DNA of 10,422 nt from Rhodoferax sp. (GCA_020048795.1 JAIFMA010000077.1:1-10422), one strand, 5' to 3'; counted from the first letter of the stretch, positions 1-6,571 are shown. The notes: generated from the letters alone by a model not told the origin. Numbers and translations: made by a program.

Positions 1-148
1 GCTGGGTCTGGGTTACAAGCTGTCGCCCGCCGGTGAGTTCAATGCCTCTGTGACCATGGCCCCCAAGGTGACTGTGACGACGCCTCAGGGTTACGACATC
101 TCCCATGCCCAAACCAATTGGCAATTCATGTACAGCCATCAGTTCTGA
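1..148 (+). CDS. FadL/OmpP1-type outer-membrane transporter, C-terminal end (partial)
   Basis: Only the last 48 codons are in the window, read from base 2 to a TGA at 146-148. The peptide begins LGLGYKLSPAGEFN and ends WQFMYSHQF. The alternating hydrophobic/polar strands and the terminal phenylalanine are what a beta-barrel outer-membrane protein shows at its last strand, where the C-terminal aromatic residue is the signal for barrel assembly. The GLGYKLSP pattern followed by one more strand fits the end of the FadL/OmpP1/TodX family, which takes long-chain fatty acids or other hydrophobic compounds across the outer membrane. The N-terminal hatch and most of the barrel lie outside the window, so substrate cannot be judged. 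The acyl-CoA genes further along make a fatty-acid role attractive but this is inference. A different barrel family remains possible. Confidence 0.6.
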   Translation, partial: LGLGYKLSPAGEFNASVTMAPKVTVTTPQGYDISHAQTNWQFMYSHQF

Positions 149-156
149 TACCGCCC

Positions 157-198
157 GGCATTCTTCACGAATGCCACTGGCCCTCTTTGTTTAGGGCC
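157..198 (+). terminator. Possible terminator downstream of the FadL-type gene
   Basis: Two consecutive inverted repeats follow the stop codon by 8 bases. The first, GGCATTC-TTCAC-GAATGCC (157-175), is a perfect 7-bp stem with a 5-base loop. The second, GGCCCT-CTTTGTTT-AGGGCC (179-198), is a perfect 6-bp stem with a T-rich loop. There is no uninterrupted T tract immediately after the first stem, but bases 183-192 are T-rich. The position, between the end of a plus-strand gene and opposing remnants, suits a transcription terminator. Efficiency is uncertain. Confidence 0.4.
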
Positions 199-235
199 TC
201 GCCCTGATGGCCACTTGAAATTCCCCCACCTGTGA

Positions 236-465
236 CCCCCCCAAATTGTAGCGTCGATGCACCAGCGTCTGCAGCAATTCGGCGGCTGCGTCTGAAATAC
301 GCCGGGCCAGAAACAAATCGTCCAGCACCAACACATCGGGCTCCAGAGTAGCTGGGTCTGCTCACCTGGACTGGCCAGACAATAGTGCGTAAACGCACTA
401 TCGGCCTCCACGTAACGCACCTCATAGCCCTGCAGCGTAGCCTGATAGGTCACCTGCGTCAGCGC
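236..465 (-). pseudogene. istB: IstB-like ATPase remnant (IS21-family transposition helper), truncated and frameshifted
   Basis: On the minus strand, bases 465 to about 345 read ALTQVTYQATLQGYEVRYVE and onward to EQTQL. A one-base shift near 340-350 then gives LEPDVLVLDDLFLARRIS, followed by DAAAELLQTLVHRRYNLGG to base 236. This is the middle of an IstB/DnaC-like AAA+ ATPase, including the Walker B motif VLVLDD. The upstream Walker A loop (GxxGxGKT) and the downstream sensor region (TSNR) are missing. IstB normally serves the IS21 transposase IstA as an ATP-dependent helper; no istA or IS21 terminal repeat is visible. With both ends gone and the frame broken it cannot make a working ATPase. 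A stand-alone IstB-like or DnaC-like gene is an alternative source. Confidence 0.72.
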
Positions 466-657
466 ATCAAAGGCGCTCATGTCGGCGCGGGCGCTGCGCT
501 CGGCAAAATAGACCTCGGCTTGCAGCATGGCCAGTTTTTCGGCCAAGGTAATGCTGACAAACTGGTTGATGCTGATGCCATCTTGATTGCTGAAACGCTA
601 GACACCGGTTCGGATGGAACGTGGCAGGCGCAGTGGGTAGGTGGTTAACTGGCTCAT
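466..657 (-). pseudogene. HicB-like ribbon-helix-helix antitoxin remnant with amber stop at codon 20
   Basis: An ATG at 657 follows a good ribosome-binding site (AAGGA at 665-669 as read on the minus strand, 7 bases away). It opens MSQLTTYPLRLPRSIRTGV, then TAG at 598-600, and the same frame continues with RFSNQDGISINQFVSITLAE and on to RSARADMSAFD at about 466. The short strand TYPLRLP, then helices with SINQFV and AEKL, match the ribbon-helix-helix DNA-binding proteins annotated as HicB-family antitoxins, which autorepress and neutralise a partner toxin. The normal C-terminus is absent; the frame runs straight into the istB-like remnant. No hicA-like toxin is seen next to it. The amber codon probably replaced a Glu codon (GAG to TAG). 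A readthrough product cannot be excluded, but loss of function is more likely. Confidence 0.6.
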
Positions 658-684
658 GACAAAGTCCTTAATAATGGGCCGGGC

Positions 685-900
685 AGATGCCCAGCGGCAC
701 CCGAATCAGCCAGCCCGTCAGCACCGGCCTGGCGGTCTGCAAACCAAATTCGGTGGCGTTCAGGCCCTGTGATTTTTTGATCGGGATGCCAATCCCGGTA
801 AACATCATCCAAACCATGAAGCAAACTGTAAAAGCACAGATGCTGACGATCCGCACCGAAATGGAACTACCCCAGCTTGTAGCGGCCTGGTTCCAAAGAA
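685..900 (-). pseudogene. NarK-type nitrate/nitrite MFS transporter, N-terminal remnant
   Basis: Read on the minus strand, this piece contains AFTVCFMVWMMFTGIGIPIK followed by a stretch with GLNATEFGLQTARPVLTG and WLIRVPLGI, after which homology ends and the frame stops with TAA at 668-670. It is the first transmembrane helix, the loop and the start of the second helix of NarK1-like nitrate/nitrite transporters, where the usual text is close to GLNATEFGLLTATPVLTGSL and is followed by a DRxGGR loop. About 60 of the expected 400 or more residues remain. The part upstream of the first helix is poorly conserved and there is no convincing ATG start; a GTG lies at 856. The stop codon overlaps the ribosome-binding region of the antitoxin remnant, marking a deletion or recombination joint near 680-690. 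It cannot encode a working transporter. Confidence 0.65.
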
Positions 901-908
901 CCAGTCAA

Positions 909-2786
909 CTAAAACAAGATGGTGATGTGAACCGCGTCCTGGTTTTTTTCTGCCTGAACATGCAGCGAGCTGTTGCGTGCCAGTTGTAGCATTTTGGTGT
1001 TGCCAAGCAGCACATCGGCGACAAAGCCGCGCAGCCCCCTTTTGGTGGCGTGTTTGACCATGCAGGCCTGCAAGGCACTGCCCAGGCCACAAGCCTGCCA
1101 GTCCGGGTGCACGATGTAGGCCACATCGGCCAGGTTGGTGGTGGGGTCAATGAAGTAGCAGGACTGGCCGACGATGGTGGATTCCTCGCGGCTACCGCTG
1201 ATGGCGACAAAGGCCACTTCGTTCTCATAGTTGACGTTGCACAGACGTTCCACCTCGGCATCAGAGAGCCCGCGCACGTTGTGGAAAAACCGCGTGAAAA
1301 CATCGGCTTTGCTCAGGTGGTGAAACAACGCGCGAATGCCCTGGGCATCGCTCGACAGGGCAGGGCGCAGCAGCACGCTTCGGTTGTCCTTGAGGGTCAC
1401 GGTTTGCTCTTCTTCCACCGGATAGGCGCGCAGGTTGTGCAGGGTCTGGTCGGCAGAGAGGTAGCCCATGGCTTGCGCTTTGGCGAAAAGTTCGGGGCGA
1501 AACTTGGGGTGGGCCAGTTCGATCAAGGCGGTAGCGCGCTGCCGGATGGACTTGCCAAACAGGTAGGCAATGCCATATTCGGTGATCACGTAATGCACAT
1601 CGGTGCGGGCAATGGTGGCCGACTCGGCTTCTTGCAGCGCCGGGCGGATGCGTGAAACCAGACCGTCGTCGGTGGTGGAGGTCATGCAAATGATCGGCTT
1701 GCCACCCGGTGACTGTGCGGCCCCCAGCAGAAACTCGCCCTGGCAGCCAATGCCGCTGTAAAACTCGCCGTCGAACTGGTCAATGCAAACCTGGCCGGTC
1801 AGGTCAATGGCAAAAGCCTGTGCAATCGATACCATTTTGTGTTGTTTCGAGATGGTCAGCAGATTGCAGACGCTGTCAATGGGCTGGAAAGAAAACAGCG
1901 GGTTGCGATCGATCAACTGGTACAAGTGGCGTGAGCCCAAGGCCATGCTGGTGACGATCTTGAACGGATGTCGGGTTTTTTTGGCACCGGTCAGGCTACC
2001 GTGCTCCAGCAAGGGAATGATGGCATCCGACACCACATCGGAATGAATGCCCAGGTCTTTGCGATCTGTCAGGTATTGCAGCGCTTCATGCGCGAGTTGC
2101 CCCATGCCGATTTGCAGCGTTGAGCCATCGTCAATGATGCCGGCAATGTAGCGCGCGATGCGCTGCACGTCTTGATCTTGCCTCGGCATGCGTTGCAGTT
2201 CAGTGACCGGCGTATTGACCGGCACCAGATAGTGAATGCGGCTCACATGCAGGGTGGAGTCTCCCATGGAGCGCGGCATATTCGGGTTGACCTCGGCAAT
2301 CACCAGCCTGGCACGCGCCACAGCCGCCGGGATGATGTCAACCGATACGCCCAGGCTGACATAACCGAAATCGTCTGGCAGCGACACCTGGATCAGCGCC
2401 ACTTCGACCGGGATGCGTCCCAGCAGGATCATGTCTGGCACCCGTGCAATCGACATGGGCACATACTCCACCATGCCTTGCTTGACCGCTGCCCGCATGT
2501 CACTGCTGACAAAAAAAGTACGGTGTTTCAGCCGGGTGGTGCTGTGGCCGTCGGCATCATGGTCAAACGCCTTGATGGTGAAAAAGTGCAGCAACTCCAG
2601 ATCGGCGGGTAGCCCGGGCATTGACTCCAGAGCCTGCAGCAGAGCACGCGGTGCCGCACAGCCGCTGCCGACAAAGACATGGTCACCGCTGCGGATGTGG
2701 GTGACAGCCAGGGCTGGCGTTGTCACCTTGTCAGCAAATGTGTCAAGTGGGCCTGGTTTTTTTTTGGTGGGAGCTTTGCCGAACAT
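909..2786 (-). CDS. Acetyl-CoA hydrolase/CoA-transferase fused to a C-terminal GNAT acetyltransferase domain
   Basis: The 625-residue product has two parts. Residues about 15-455 are an acetyl-CoA hydrolase/CoA-transferase of the Cat1/4-hydroxybutyrate CoA-transferase type, shown by GDHVFVGSGCAAPRAL (35-50), IGMGQLAHEAL (226-236), the DLGIHSD segment (244-250), YSGIGCQGEF (343-352) and VITEYGIAYLFGKSIRQRA (400-418). Residues about 468-612 are a GNAT fold with the acetyl-CoA loop QACGLG (564-569). The first domain should move CoA between short carboxylic acids or hydrolyse acyl-CoA; the second may acetylate a protein lysine or act as a regulatory module. Such fusions are known, and the length is normal. 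Residue 250 is Asp where the family usually has the catalytic Glu. The ATG at 2786 has no clear Shine-Dalgarno sequence. Codons 8-10 form a run of nine A. Cytoplasmic; no signal peptide. Substrate not predictable. Confidence 0.88.
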   Translation of the reverse strand: MFGKAPTKKKPGPLDTFADKVTTPALAVTHIRSGDHVFVGSGCAAPRALLQALESMPGLPADLELLHFFTIKAFDHDADGHSTTRLKHRTFFVSSDMRAAVKQGMVEYVPMSIARVPDMILLGRIPVEVALIQVSLPDDFGYVSLGVSVDIIPAAVARARLVIAEVNPNMPRSMGDSTLHVSRIHYLVPVNTPVTELQRMPRQDQDVQRIARYIAGIIDDGSTLQIGMGQLAHEALQYLTDRKDLGIHSDVVSDAIIPLLEHGSLTGAKKTRHPFKIVTSMALGSRHLYQLIDRNPLFSFQPIDSVCNLLTISKQHKMVSIAQAFAIDLTGQVCIDQFDGEFYSGIGCQGEFLLGAAQSPGGKPIICMTSTTDDGLVSRIRPALQEAESATIARTDVHYVITEYGIAYLFGKSIRQRATALIELAHPKFRPELFAKAQAMGYLSADQTLHNLRAYPVEEEQTVTLKDNRSVLLRPALSSDAQGIRALFHHLSKADVFTRFFHNVRGLSDAEVERLCNVNYENEVAFVAISGSREESTIVGQSCYFIDPTTNLADVAYIVHPDWQACGLGSALQACMVKHATKRGLRGFVADVLLGNTKMLQLARNSSLHVQAEKNQDAVHITILF

Positions 2787-3116
2787 GCGGGCGCATTCAA
2801 TTCAAGGTGAAGGATATCCGTGGTGGTGGCCGCGCAAGCCAGCACAGGGCTGTGCCGCCCCTGGGACCGCGTTCGCTTGACATTTGCACAAAAAATGGAC
2901 CTTTGGGCACAGGCGGGCAGATGGACAAACGTCGCAAATTCGCAAGCCGTAAGTTCCCCCGCATGTTAATCCTTTATGATATTCGGCTGACCAAAACTGC
3001 AACGTTATTCCCCGACGGATTTTTTCTGAAGTAAATAGTGTTATGGTTGCAACCGCCATTTTTCTGGCATTTCGCGAATCAGTCAGACAGTAAATTCAAT
3101 TTTAAGGAGATTTCCC
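2787..3116. promoter_or_regulatory. 330-bp divergent intergenic region holding the 5' regions of both flanking genes
   Basis: No gene is supported here. It separates the divergent CoA-transferase/GNAT gene and the thiolase gene, so both promoters should lie in it. The half next to the thiolase is clearly more AT-rich than the surrounding coding sequence. Visible elements are TATGAT at 2975-2980, which resembles a -10 box but lacks a good -35 at the right distance; TTGACA at 2877-2882 without a matching -10; the palindrome GGTTGCAACC at 3045-3054; and the ribosome-binding site AAGGAGA at 3104-3110, six bases before the thiolase ATG. I cannot name the promoters with confidence. Confidence 0.5.
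3045..3054. promoter_or_regulatory. Perfect 10-bp palindrome, possible operator upstream of the thiolase
   Basis: GGTTGCAACC reads the same on both strands and lies about 60 bases before the thiolase start, in the expected 5' leader or promoter zone. Its size and symmetry suit a dimeric repressor half-site pair, and acyl-CoA genes are often under TetR- or GntR-type repressors. Ten bases of symmetry can occur by chance, and no regulator gene is adjacent. Confidence 0.2.
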
Positions 3117-4298
3117 ATGAGTAAAGAAGTTGTAGTCTTGAGCGCAGTTCGTTCTGCCATCGGTACCTTTGGTGGCTCACTTGCCAACATGGAACCGGCC
3201 GATCTGGCCACAGTGGTCATGAAAGAAGCCATCGCACGCTCAAGCGTTGATGCGGCGCTGATCGGCAATGCTGTGGTTGGTACCTGCATTCCCACCGATG
3301 GTCGTTATGCCTACGTGTCGCGGGTTGCCTCGATTCAGGCTGGCATGCCGATGGACTCGATTGCCATGCAGGTCAGCCGTCTTTGCTCATCCGGTTTGCA
3401 GGGCATTGTGACCGCCGCACAAAACATCATGCTGGGTGATTTTGACTACAGCATCGGTGGTGGTGTTGAAGTCATGTCACGCGGTGCCTACACGCTGCCG
3501 GCCATGCGTAACGGTGCCCGCATGGGCGACACCAAATCGATCGACTTGATGGTCGCCATTCTGACTGACCCGTTTGGTGCCGGTCACATGGGCATGACGG
3601 CAGAGAATCTGGCCACCAAGTGGAATATTTCGCGTCAGGAGCAAGATGCACTGGCCTGCGAATCACATCGCCGCGCTGCGGCTGCCATTGCCGATGGCCG
3701 CTTTAAATCACAAATCGTGCCAGTCGTCCAGCAAACCCGCAAGGGCGACGTGGTGTTTGACACCGACGAGCACGTGAAGGCCAATACCACCATGGAAACC
3801 CTGGCCAAGATGAAACCTGCGTTCAAGAAAGACGGCTCGGTGACGGCCGGCAATGCCTCTGGCATCAACGATGGCGCCGCTTTCTTTGTGCTGGCCAGTG
3901 CCGATGCGGCCGCCAAGGCCGGCCAAAAGCCGATGGCCCGCATCGTCTCTTATGCGGTGACCGGCGTGCCCAACGACATCATGGGCGAAGGCCCGATCAC
4001 ATCGACCAAATTGGCGCTCAAGAAGGCTGGCCTGACGCTCGACCAGATGGACGTGATTGAAGCCAACGAAGCCTTTGCCGCGCAGGCGCTTGCCGTCAGC
4101 AAGGCGCTCGGTCTCGATCCGGCCAAGACCAACGTCAATGGCGGCGCCATTGCGCTGGGTCACCCGATTGGCTGCTCGGGGGCCTTCATCGCCACTAAGG
4201 CGTTGTATGAGCTTGAGCGTACCGGCGGCAAGTATGGCCTGGCCACCATGTGTATCGGTGGCGGTCAGGGCATTGCAGTGATTTTCGAACGCCTTTGA
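3117..4298 (+). CDS. Acetyl-CoA C-acetyltransferase family beta-ketothiolase
   Basis: The 393-residue product has the full length of a biosynthetic-type thiolase. All catalytic landmarks are present: the nucleophile Cys90 in SRLCSSGLQ, the NEAF block at 317-320, His349 in LGHPIGCSGA, and the general base Cys379 in CIGGGQG near the C-terminus. It joins two acetyl-CoA into acetoacetyl-CoA, or runs in the cleavage direction in beta-oxidation, in the cytoplasm. The start at 3117 is well supported by AAGGAGA six bases upstream. Its motifs depart from the common BktB/PhaA wording (SRLCSSGLQ for [18 protein letters not shown] for GHPIGATGA), so it is a clear paralogue rather than a recent copy of the bktB gene that faces it. 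It may serve polyhydroxybutyrate synthesis or fatty-acid breakdown; the sequence does not decide which. Confidence 0.92.
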   Translation: MSKEVVVLSAVRSAIGTFGGSLANMEPADLATVVMKEAIARSSVDAALIGNAVVGTCIPTDGRYAYVSRVASIQAGMPMDSIAMQVSRLCSSGLQGIVTAAQNIMLGDFDYSIGGGVEVMSRGAYTLPAMRNGARMGDTKSIDLMVAILTDPFGAGHMGMTAENLATKWNISRQEQDALACESHRRAAAAIADGRFKSQIVPVVQQTRKGDVVFDTDEHVKANTTMETLAKMKPAFKKDGSVTAGNASGINDGAAFFVLASADAAAKAGQKPMARIVSYAVTGVPNDIMGEGPITSTKLALKKAGLTLDQMDVIEANEAFAAQALAVSKALGLDPAKTNVNGGAIALGHPIGCSGAFIATKALYELERTGGKYGLATMCIGGGQGIAVIFERL

Positions 4299-4457
4299 TC
4301 TGAGCGTTGGTATTTGACGGTCAAGCGGCCGCCGGGCATGGGCTAACGCAAGCCCTGTTCGGTGGCAGTAACTGTCACAGGCACCGGTTGGCACCCGGAC
4401 CCCAGGTTCCAGTATCTGCTGGTCGGCGTGTGTCAGGGCTGCTGGTTGACCAAGGGC
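4299..4457. other. Gap between two convergent thiolase genes
   Basis: This 159-bp gap should hold terminators for both genes. Imperfect inverted repeats are present: GGGCT-AACGCA-AGCCC at 4340-4355, and GTGGCAGT-A-ACTGTCAC around 4362-4378 with one G-T pair and almost no loop. Neither is followed by a run of T on the relevant strand, so no standard intrinsic terminator can be called. Confidence 0.3.
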
Positions 4458-5645
4458 TTAGCCCTGTCGCTCAAAAATGGCCGCGATGCCCTGGCCACCC
4501 CCAATGCACATGGTGACCAAAGCGTAGCGTCCGCCGATGCGTTCGAGTTCATACAGCGCCTTGACGGTGATCAGCGTACCCGTGGCCCCGACTGGATGAC
4601 CCAGCGAGATGCCCGAGCCGTTCGGGTTGACTTTGGCGGGGTCCAGCCCGAGGTCGCGGCTGACGGCGCAGGCTTGCGCGGCAAAGGCCTCATTGGCTTC
4701 GATGACATCCAGGTCGGCCACGCTCAGATTGGCTATTTTCAACACCCGTTGTGATGCAGGCACCGGCCCAATGCCCATGTATTCGGGGTCCACACCCGCA
4801 TAGGCATAAGCCACCAGCCGGGCCAGCGGCTTGATGCCCCGGGCTTTGGCGGTGCTGGCATCCATCAGCACCACAGCCGCCGCTGCATCGTTGATGCCGG
4901 ACGAATTGCCGGCGGTGACAGTGCCGTTTTCTTTCAGGAAAGCAGGCTTTAGCCGGGCCAGCTCAGCCAGTGTGCAATTGGGGCGGAAGTGTTCGTCGGT
5001 GTCAAAAATCACCTCGCCCTTGCGGGTCTTGAGTGTCACCGGCATGATCTGGCTCTTGAAATACCCGGCTTCGGTGGCGTGCTGGGCCCGGTTGTGGCTG
5101 GCTACTGCCAGGGCATCCTGGTCGGCACGGCTGATGCCCCATTTGGCAGCAATTTTCTCGGCCGTCATACCCATGTGAATGTTGTGAAACGGGTCGTGCA
5201 GGGTGCTGACCAGCATGTCCACCATCGGCGTGTCGCCCATGCGGGCACCCCAGCGCAAATTCAGGCTGGCGTAGGGTGCCCGGCTCATGGCTTCGGCACC
5301 GCCGCCGATGGCAATGTCGGCATCACCCAGCATAATCGACTGGCCAGCCGACAAAATGGCCTGCAAGCCGGAGCCGCACAAGCGGTTGACATTGAAGGCG
5401 GGTACTCCCACCGGGCAGCCGCCATGCATGGCTGCCACGCGCGCCAGGTACATGTCTTTGGGTTCGGTGTTGATCACATGGCCAAACACCACATGGTCCA
5501 CCTCGTCGCCCTTGACCTGGGCGCGTGACAAGACCTCACGCACGATCTGGCCCGCCAGGTCGGTCGGGGCCAGGTCTTTCAGGCTACCCCCATAGGTGCC
5601 AATGGCCGAGCGTGCGGCACTCACGATCACAACTTCGCGGTTCAT
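4458..5645 (-). CDS. bktB: Beta-ketothiolase BktB
   Basis: The product is 395 residues from the ATG at 5645. It carries Cys90 in [22 protein letters not shown] (131-139), [11 protein letters not shown] (240-250), MGIGPVP (290-296), the NEAF block (318-321), His350 in [10 protein letters not shown] and Cys380 in MCIGGGQG. Long stretches match my recollection of Cupriavidus BktB, which condenses acetyl-CoA with acetyl- or propionyl-CoA and supplies 3-ketovaleryl-CoA for mixed polyhydroxyalkanoates; in the other direction it cleaves 3-ketoacyl-CoA. The ATG is preferred over a TTG one codon upstream because AGGAGG lies six bases before the ATG but only three before the TTG. The short-chain dehydrogenase lies upstream on the same strand, 110 bp away, so co-transcription is possible but not certain. 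Exact chain-length preference is inferred. Confidence 0.93.
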   Translation of the reverse strand: MNREVVIVSAARSAIGTYGGSLKDLAPTDLAGQIVREVLSRAQVKGDEVDHVVFGHVINTEPKDMYLARVAAMHGGCPVGVPAFNVNRLCGSGLQAILSAGQSIMLGDADIAIGGGAEAMSRAPYASLNLRWGARMGDTPMVDMLVSTLHDPFHNIHMGMTAEKIAAKWGISRADQDALAVASHNRAQHATEAGYFKSQIMPVTLKTRKGEVIFDTDEHFRPNCTLAELARLKPAFLKENGTVTAGNSSGINDAAAAVVLMDASTAKARGIKPLARLVAYAYAGVDPEYMGIGPVPASQRVLKIANLSVADLDVIEANEAFAAQACAVSRDLGLDPAKVNPNGSGISLGHPVGATGTLITVKALYELERIGGRYALVTMCIGGGQGIAAIFERQG

Positions 5646-5651
5646 CAAAAG

Positions 5652-5657
5652 CCTCCT
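5652..5657 (-). promoter_or_regulatory. Ribosome-binding site that fixes the bktB start
   Basis: AGGAGG on the minus strand lies six bases before the ATG at 5645. The alternative TTG at 5648 would be only three bases away, too close for efficient initiation. Confidence 0.8.
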
Positions 5658-5668
5658 GTTCAGTGTAA

Positions 5669-5702
5669 GGGTGAAAACCCGACGATCTTAGCCGGACCGG
5701 CT
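5669..5702 (-). promoter_or_regulatory. Inverted repeats in the bktB leader
   Basis: Two symmetric elements lie just upstream of the bktB ribosome-binding site. AGCCGG-A-CCGGCT at 5690-5702 is a perfect 6+1+6 repeat, and GGGT-GAAA-ACCC at 5669-5680 forms a short hairpin. The first has operator-like symmetry; alternatively the pair could be a weak transcription pause or terminator for the dehydrogenase gene. No T tract follows the GC-rich stem closely, so a standard terminator is not supported. Confidence 0.3.
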
Positions 5703-5755
5703 GGCCGGGCTTCAACCGGGATCGCTAAAACAGGGTGTGTGCCAGGCGCGCAGAC

Positions 5756-6511
5756 TCAAATACGCACGTCAGCCACTGGTTGACTGCCAAAATCAGCGCG
5801 CTGCAGATAAGCCAGCACGCGTGCGGCGGTGTCCTGGGGGCTGGAGAGTTGGCCGGTTTGTTTGAGCTGGGCAAAATTGGGCTGATCCGGAAAGCTTGCC
5901 GGCGCTGCGTTGCGCAACTGCACCTGCATGTCGGTGTCAATGATGCCCGGGGCCAGTGCGCAAACCCGGGCACCGTTGGCTTGCAAGGCTTCGTCTTGCG
6001 CCAGGCAGCGGGTGAAATGGTCCAGACCCGCCTTGGCCGCGCAATAGGCTGACTGCGATGCCATCGGACGACGACCCAAGCCCGAAGAGATGTTCAGCAC
6101 CTTTCGGGTGGCGGTCCACGCCTGGGTTGTTTTCAGAAACGCAGCAGTCAGCAACATGGGGGCTTCCAGACCAACGCGCAGCGCGCGCGCCAACTCAAAC
6201 CGTTCAGCGGCTCGCAAGGGAACAATGCCTGGGATGACACCGGCGTTATTGATCAGGGTGGCGCTGGCGATATCTGGGCCAGATTGTGCTGCCAGCCAGT
6301 GCTCCAGACGATCTGCAATTGGCACCGCATCGGCCAAATCGGCTGGCCATTGGGTCAGGTCGGCACCGGCCTGACATGCTGCGTCAGTCAAACCGGCAGA
6401 TACCTGGCGTGAAATGCACAACAGCCGGTGGCGGTGACTGAACAACTGCTGCGCCATGGCCAGGCCCAGGCCGCGTGAGGCGCCGGTGATGATGTAGAGG
6501 TGGGTTGTCAT
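5756..6511 (-). CDS. Short-chain dehydrogenase/reductase (SDR), NAD(P)-dependent
   Basis: The 251-residue product is a classical SDR by length and fold. It opens with the Rossmann loop TGASRGLG (9-16), has the NNAG motif at 88-91, the catalytic serine in LNISSG (139-144), and the YxxxK pair Tyr156/Lys160 in SAYCAAKAG. PG at 188-189 follows, as is usual. These enzymes reduce a ketone or oxidise an alcohol with NAD(P)H in the cytoplasm. An arginine after the Gly-Ala-Ser turn (Arg13) is common in NADP-binding members. The wording resembles the sepiapterin/benzil reductase-like branch rather than PhaB acetoacetyl-CoA reductase, so a role with BktB in polymer synthesis should not be assumed. The position of the usual Asn in VNL is VGL here (Gly114). 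The ATG at 6511 has no strong ribosome-binding site. Substrate unknown. Confidence 0.88.
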   Translation of the reverse strand: MTTHLYIITGASRGLGLAMAQQLFSHRHRLLCISRQVSAGLTDAACQAGADLTQWPADLADAVPIADRLEHWLAAQSGPDIASATLINNAGVIPGIVPLRAAERFELARALRVGLEAPMLLTAAFLKTTQAWTATRKVLNISSGLGRRPMASQSAYCAAKAGLDHFTRCLAQDEALQANGARVCALAPGIIDTDMQVQLRNAAPASFPDQPNFAQLKQTGQLSSPQDTAARVLAYLQRADFGSQPVADVRI

Positions 6512-6565
6512 GAAGAACTTGCCAGAGTGTTGATCGGAGTCAATTCAATCAGTTGTCTCGACGGC

Positions 6566-6571
6566 TATGAT
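6566..6571 (+). promoter_or_regulatory. Possible -10 box for the HPF-like gene
   Basis: TATGAT lies 45 bases before the HPF-like start and about 25 before its ribosome-binding site, a sensible place for a sigma-70 -10 element. The sequence 16 to 18 bases upstream (around 6542-6549) is only a poor match to TTGACA, so the call is weak. The 99-bp gap is shared with the divergent dehydrogenase gene. Confidence 0.25.

Noticed and set aside
385..648. 87-codon open frame on the plus strand over the antitoxin remnant
   Set aside because: No recognisable protein; it is the complement of the antitoxin and IstB remnants on the minus strand.
909..1000. Possible frameshift at the end of the GNAT domain
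   Set aside because: The C-terminus (VHITILF) fits the normal ending of this fusion family, so the gene appears complete.
1050..1655. 201-codon open frame on the plus strand
   Set aside because: Lies wholly antisense to the CoA-transferase/GNAT gene, whose frame carries clear family motifs throughout.
2877..2882. TTGACA as a -35 box for the thiolase
   Set aside because: No -10-like hexamer at 16-18 bases downstream, and it lies more than 230 bases from the start.
3708..4394. 228-codon open frame antisense to the first thiolase
   Set aside because: Shadow of a strongly supported thiolase gene; composition is typical of reverse-frame reading in GC-rich DNA.
4448..4465. AGGGCTTAGCCCT around the bktB stop as a terminator
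   Set aside because: The arms leave almost no loop and there is no T tract on the minus strand.
5646..5648. TTG start for bktB one codon upstream
   Set aside because: Only three bases from the AGGAGG site, and the ATG that follows is better placed and matches family N-termini.
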